Source of the DNA: an uncultured Bacteroidota bacterium
Lineage (GTDB): Bacteria > Bacteroidota > Bacteroidia > Flavobacteriales > Flavobacteriaceae
Direction: 5' to 3'
Length of the DNA: 64,000 bases
Assembly: GCA_902581145.1 (NCBI GenBank)
Contig: CACHNE010000008.1
Coordinates: forward strand, 1-64,000
This document shows positions 60,923 through 64,000 of this stretch, in pieces; positions within the stretch are counted from its first letter, which is position 1; each line of letters opens with the position of its first letter. Under the pieces are notes generated by a model. That model had not been told where the DNA came from and searched no databases. It saw nothing but the letters and a program-made list of their open reading frames with translations. A program made the translations under genes and the position numbers.

Positions 60923-62257
60923 ATGTATACCTTATCAAATAGATTTAAGATTTTTTCATTATCCTTAATAATTTTAGGTTCGTTGGGCTGGTTCTATTCT
61001 TACACTGCATCACACTTGACGCTTGATGAAGTCAAGGTTTTAATTGCTGAAGAATCTCATCACGGCTCTCATTCTGATGATATGCATAACATGAGTCATC
61101 AAAACGAAAAACATCACAATGAAGATTCTCATCATGGAGATGAAGCCCATGGGCATGAGGATGAGCATGCTGAACATGTTTTACACCAAATACATAATAG
61201 ACCATATGCGGCACTTTATGTTGCTGCTTTTTTCTTTATGATGATATCACTTGGTGTACTTGCATTTTATGCAATTCAGTACGCTTCTCAAGCCGGTTGG
61301 TCACCCGTTTTATTTAGAGTAATGGAATCCATCACATATTATCTTCTTCCTGGAGCTATCATTGTTCTTCTAATCGCAATTATTGGTGATAAACACATAT
61401 TTATTTGGATGGATCCTGAAGTTGTAGCCCATGATGAAATCATACAAGGTAAAGAGAGTTGGTTGAATAAAAATGCATTTATTTTAAGAGGCTTAATTTA
61501 TATTGGTGGATGGTCATTATATAGGTACTTTTCAAGAAAGTTTTCTTTAGCACAAGATAATGCTAAGGATAATAAAAATTTTAAAAGAAATTTTCAACTT
61601 TCTGCAGGATTTCTAGTATTCTTTATTTACACAGAATCCATGATGTCTTGGGATTGGATAATGAGTGTTGACCCACACTGGTTTAGTACTTTATTTGGTT
61701 GGTATGTGTTTGCAAGTATGGTAGTAAGTGGTATTACCGTTATTGCTCTAATTACGATTTATCTTCAAACAAAAGGACTTATGAAATATGTGAATGATAG
61801 TCACTTACATGATTTAGCTAAGTTTATGTTTGGTTTTAGTGTGTTCTGGGCTTATTTATGGTTTTCACAATTCATGTTGATTTGGTATGCTAATATTCCT
61901 GAAGAGGTTACATACTTTGTAACTAGAATTGAGATGTATCCAATTCCATTTTTTACTATGTTTTGTCTTAATTTCATATTCCCATTTTTGGTATTAATGA
62001 ATAGTGACTACAAGAGAGTCCCAATATTTATAATAATGGCAGGGGTGATAATTTTAATCGGTCATTATATGGATGTGTATATGATGATAATGCCTGCAAC
62101 AGTGATCGATAGATACGGCTTTGGAATTGCAGAATTTAGTTCCATATTAATATTTTTAGGCTTATTTTTGCTACTTGTTTTTTATTCATTATCAAAAGAA
62201 GAATTATTAGCAAAAGGAAACCCAATGATTAAGGAAAGTGAAAACTTCCATTACTAA
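60923..62257 (+). CDS. actF: Alternative Complex III subunit F with histidine-rich insertion
   Basis: 444 residues, membrane subunit related to the NrfD-like ActC. After the first helix (about 9-27) comes a periplasmic segment (46-91) holding fifteen His with many Asp and Glu, a likely metal-binding stretch. Nine or so helices follow, with SAGFLVFFIYTESMMSWDWIMSVDPHWFSTLFGWYVFAS as the most family-specific region. It lies directly before the oxidase genes. Confidence 0.93.
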   Translation: MYTLSNRFKIFSLSLIILGSLGWFYSYTASHLTLDEVKVLIAEESHHGSHSDDMHNMSHQNEKHHNEDSHHGDEAHGHEDEHAEHVLHQIHNRPYAALYVAAFFFMMISLGVLAFYAIQYASQAGWSPVLFRVMESITYYLLPGAIIVLLIAIIGDKHIFIWMDPEVVAHDEIIQGKESWLNKNAFILRGLIYIGGWSLYRYFSRKFSLAQDNAKDNKNFKRNFQLSAGFLVFFIYTESMMSWDWIMSVDPHWFSTLFGWYVFASMVVSGITVIALITIYLQTKGLMKYVNDSHLHDLAKFMFGFSVFWAYLWFSQFMLIWYANIPEEVTYFVTRIEMYPIPFFTMFCLNFIFPFLVLMNSDYKRVPIFIIMAGVIILIGHYMDVYMMIMPATVIDRYGFGIAEFSSILIFLGLFLLLVFYSLSKEELLAKGNPMIKESENFHY

Positions 62258-62272
62258 ATTGAAGAAGATAAT

Positions 62273-63358
62273 ATGACTACATTATTTATAGTATTAATTT
62301 TAACATTTATTACAATTGCCATTTGGCAAATGATTAAAATATTTGACTTATCTAAAGCAATTTCTGGAGTAAAAGTTGATGATTCTCAAATTGCTAATGA
62401 TAAGGATAATACGACACAGGCTAAATTAATGCTTGGTTTTCTCGCTTTTATATATGCTATAACTATTTTTTCACTTGTAAAATATGGCAAATTTCCATTG
62501 ATATCTAATGCTGCATCAGAGCATGGTGCGCAGATAGATACTCTTATGATTTGGACTATGGTTTTAATTTTCATAGTTCAAACAATTACACAATTCCTTT
62601 TATATTTCTTTGCATACAAGTACAAGGGTAGTAAAAAATCCAAAGCATTATTTTATACTGATAATCACAAACTTGAGTTAATGTGGACTGTTATTCCTGC
62701 GATAGTTTTGACTGGGTTTATTACCTATGGTCTTTTAACTTGGTCAGATGTTATGAATATGCAAAAAAATGATGATCCAATGGTAATCGAATTATATGCT
62801 CAACAATTTAATTGGAAGGCTAGATACGCTGGAAATGATAATGTCCTTGGAAAATCCAATGTCAGATTAATAGATATTGATAGAGCTAATATTTTAGGGG
62901 TTGATGAAAATGATCCTAACGGACAAGACGATGTGATAACTACTGAACTTCATTTACCTGTTAACAGACCAATATTGTTTGTTATGAGATCACAGGATGT
63001 TATTCATTCTGCTTACATGCCACACTTTAGAGCGCAAATGAATTGTGTTCCAGGAATGGTTACTAAATTTACATTTACTCCGACTGTTACTACAGAAGAA
63101 ATGAGGCAAAATCCATCAATGATTGATAAAGTGATTAACATTAATAATATTAGAGAAGAAAAAAGTGAAGAGCTCGCCCTTAAGGGTGAAGAGCCTTTAG
63201 ACCCATATGAATTTGACTACTTGCTTTTATGTAATAAAATTTGTGGTAAATCTCATTACAATATGCAAATGAAAATTATTGTTGAAACTCAAGAAGAGTT
63301 TGATAATTGGTATAATCAGCAAACAGTATTTAAGAATTCGCTAATTGCACAAAATTAA
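62273..63358 (+). CDS. coxB: Cytochrome c oxidase subunit II
   Basis: 361 residues. Three hydrophobic segments (about 1-18, 44-63, 80-110 and 125-147 partly) precede the cupredoxin domain. The dinuclear CuA site is complete: the loop C320NKIC324GKSH328YNM331 and the upstream His in DVIHSAYMPHF. Acidic and Trp residues for cytochrome docking are present (QQFNWKARY). There is no CxxCH, so this is not a caa3-type fusion. It follows actF by 15 bp. Confidence 0.94.
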   Translation: MTTLFIVLILTFITIAIWQMIKIFDLSKAISGVKVDDSQIANDKDNTTQAKLMLGFLAFIYAITIFSLVKYGKFPLISNAASEHGAQIDTLMIWTMVLIFIVQTITQFLLYFFAYKYKGSKKSKALFYTDNHKLELMWTVIPAIVLTGFITYGLLTWSDVMNMQKNDDPMVIELYAQQFNWKARYAGNDNVLGKSNVRLIDIDRANILGVDENDPNGQDDVITTELHLPVNRPILFVMRSQDVIHSAYMPHFRAQMNCVPGMVTKFTFTPTVTTEEMRQNPSMIDKVININNIREEKSEELALKGEEPLDPYEFDYLLLCNKICGKSHYNMQMKIIVETQEEFDNWYNQQTVFKNSLIAQN

Positions 63359-63362
63359 GACT

Positions 63363-64000
63363 ATGGCAGAATATATAGAATTTGATAAAGATCATCACGC
63401 TCATCATCACAAAGAGACATTTATAACTAAATATATTTTTAGTCAAGATCATAAAATGATTGCTAAACAATATTTGTTTACTGGTGTCTTTTTTATGGGC
63501 ATTATTGGAATTTTAATGTCGGCGTTAATGAGAATGCAAATTGCATGGCCTGAGGAACCTAACATATTTTTTGATTTCTTATTAGGAAAATGGGCGCCTG
63601 AAGGAGTAATGGATGCTGACATTTATTTAGCACTTGTAACAATGCATGGAACTATTATGGTTTTCTTTGTCTTGACGGCAGGATTAAGTGGAACCTTCAG
63701 TAATCTACTTATCCCATTACAATTGGGTGCTAGAGATATGGCTTCTGGTTTTCTTAATATGGTAGCATTTTGGTTATTTTTTGTTTCTACTGTCTTGATG
63801 GTTGCATCAATATTTGTTGAAGCTGGACCAGCTGCAGCAGGTTGGACAATTTACCCCCCATTAAGTGCTTTAGAAATGGCCCAGCCTGGATCCGGTTTAG
63901 GGATGACATTGTGGTTAGTCTCGATGGCATTTTTTATAGCATCCTCATTACTTGGATCATTAAATTATATTGTTACTGTTTTGAATTTACGAACAAAAGG
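63363..64000 (+). CDS. coxA: Cytochrome c oxidase subunit I, 3' end beyond the window
   Basis: The frame from ATG 63363 stays open for 212 codons to the window end. The N-terminus MAEYIEFDKDHHAHHH is histidine-rich. The first helices follow: HKMIAKQYLFTGVFFMGIIG, then LVTMHGTIMVFFVLTAGLSG with the haem a ligand His, then NLLIPLQLGARDMA and WTIYPPLS, all typical of A-type haem-copper oxidases. It would reduce oxygen to water and pump protons. The start is 4 bp after coxB. Confidence 0.95.
   Translation, partial: MAEYIEFDKDHHAHHHKETFITKYIFSQDHKMIAKQYLFTGVFFMGIIGILMSALMRMQIAWPEEPNIFFDFLLGKWAPEGVMDADIYLALVTMHGTIMVFFVLTAGLSGTFSNLLIPLQLGARDMASGFLNMVAFWLFFVSTVLMVASIFVEAGPAAAGWTIYPPLSALEMAQPGSGLGMTLWLVSMAFFIASSLLGSLNYIVTVLNLRTK

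Overview
The window reads as chromosomal DNA from a marine-type Flavobacteriia (Bacteroidota) with a compact, strongly AT-rich genome. The pointers are: TonB-dependent receptors with N-terminal carboxypeptidase-regulatory-like domains, an Alternative Complex III followed by a haem-copper oxidase, a DUF2723 membrane protein, start codons preceded by A-rich DNA instead of a Shine-Dalgarno sequence, and repeated matches to the Flavobacterium sigma-A promoter (TTG, 17-23 bp, TAnnTTTG). Gene density is very high. No gene-free stretch exceeds 300 bases; the longest, about 200-250 bases, hold promoters or tRNAs. No insertion sequence, prophage, CRISPR array or rRNA operon was seen.

Layout. 1-2.7 kb: class I ribonucleotide reductase nrdB (cut by the window start) and a short nrdA. 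2.7-16.5 kb: an apparent phosphorus-acquisition island with a PiT phosphate transporter fused to a PhoU-like domain, a MORN-like exported protein, a glycosyltransferase plus PlcP-type metallophosphoesterase pair (lipid remodelling), a beta-propeller phytase with its own TonB-dependent receptor, a second receptor with a surface lipoprotein, and a DUF2490 outer-membrane protein. Three of its intergenic regions share the core GTTAACAT, with TGTTA-like direct repeats spaced 11 bp in two of them, resembling Pho boxes. 16.6-22.2 kb: TauE/SafE exporter, dGTPase, tadA, aspS with a small membrane protein, and a polyprenyl diphosphate synthase. 22.3-28.2 kb: sucA and sucB with a lipoprotein esterase between them, tatD and tRNA-Ser(GGA). 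28.2-30.5 kb: an ExbB-ExbD-ExbD operon that could energise the receptors. 30.5-35.9 kb: rpoN, asnS and an RND/MMPL transporter.

35.9-39.9 kb: translation cluster rplM-rpsI-rpsB-tsf-pyrH-frr, all on the minus strand. 40-45.3 kb: sugar MFS transporter, glycosylasparaginase and polA in one abutting minus-strand unit; the PolA proofreading domain looks degenerate. 45.5-48.7 kb: the large DUF2723 protein. 48.8-53.3 kb: tRNA-Gln(TTG), a terminator-like hairpin, then rimP-nusA-infB, an arrangement like E. coli metY-rimP-nusA-infB. 53.3-64 kb: a SPOR-domain protein, then actABCDEF (Alternative Complex III) and coxB-coxA (coxA cut by the window end), a quinol-to-oxygen respiratory chain.

The most interesting unit is the phosphorus island. 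It combines outer-membrane capture (receptors, phytase), inner-membrane uptake and sensing (PiT-PhoU) and phospholipid replacement (PlcP with a glycosyltransferase), with a shared candidate operator. Function assignments come from reading the sequence and knowledge of the families; no database search was possible.
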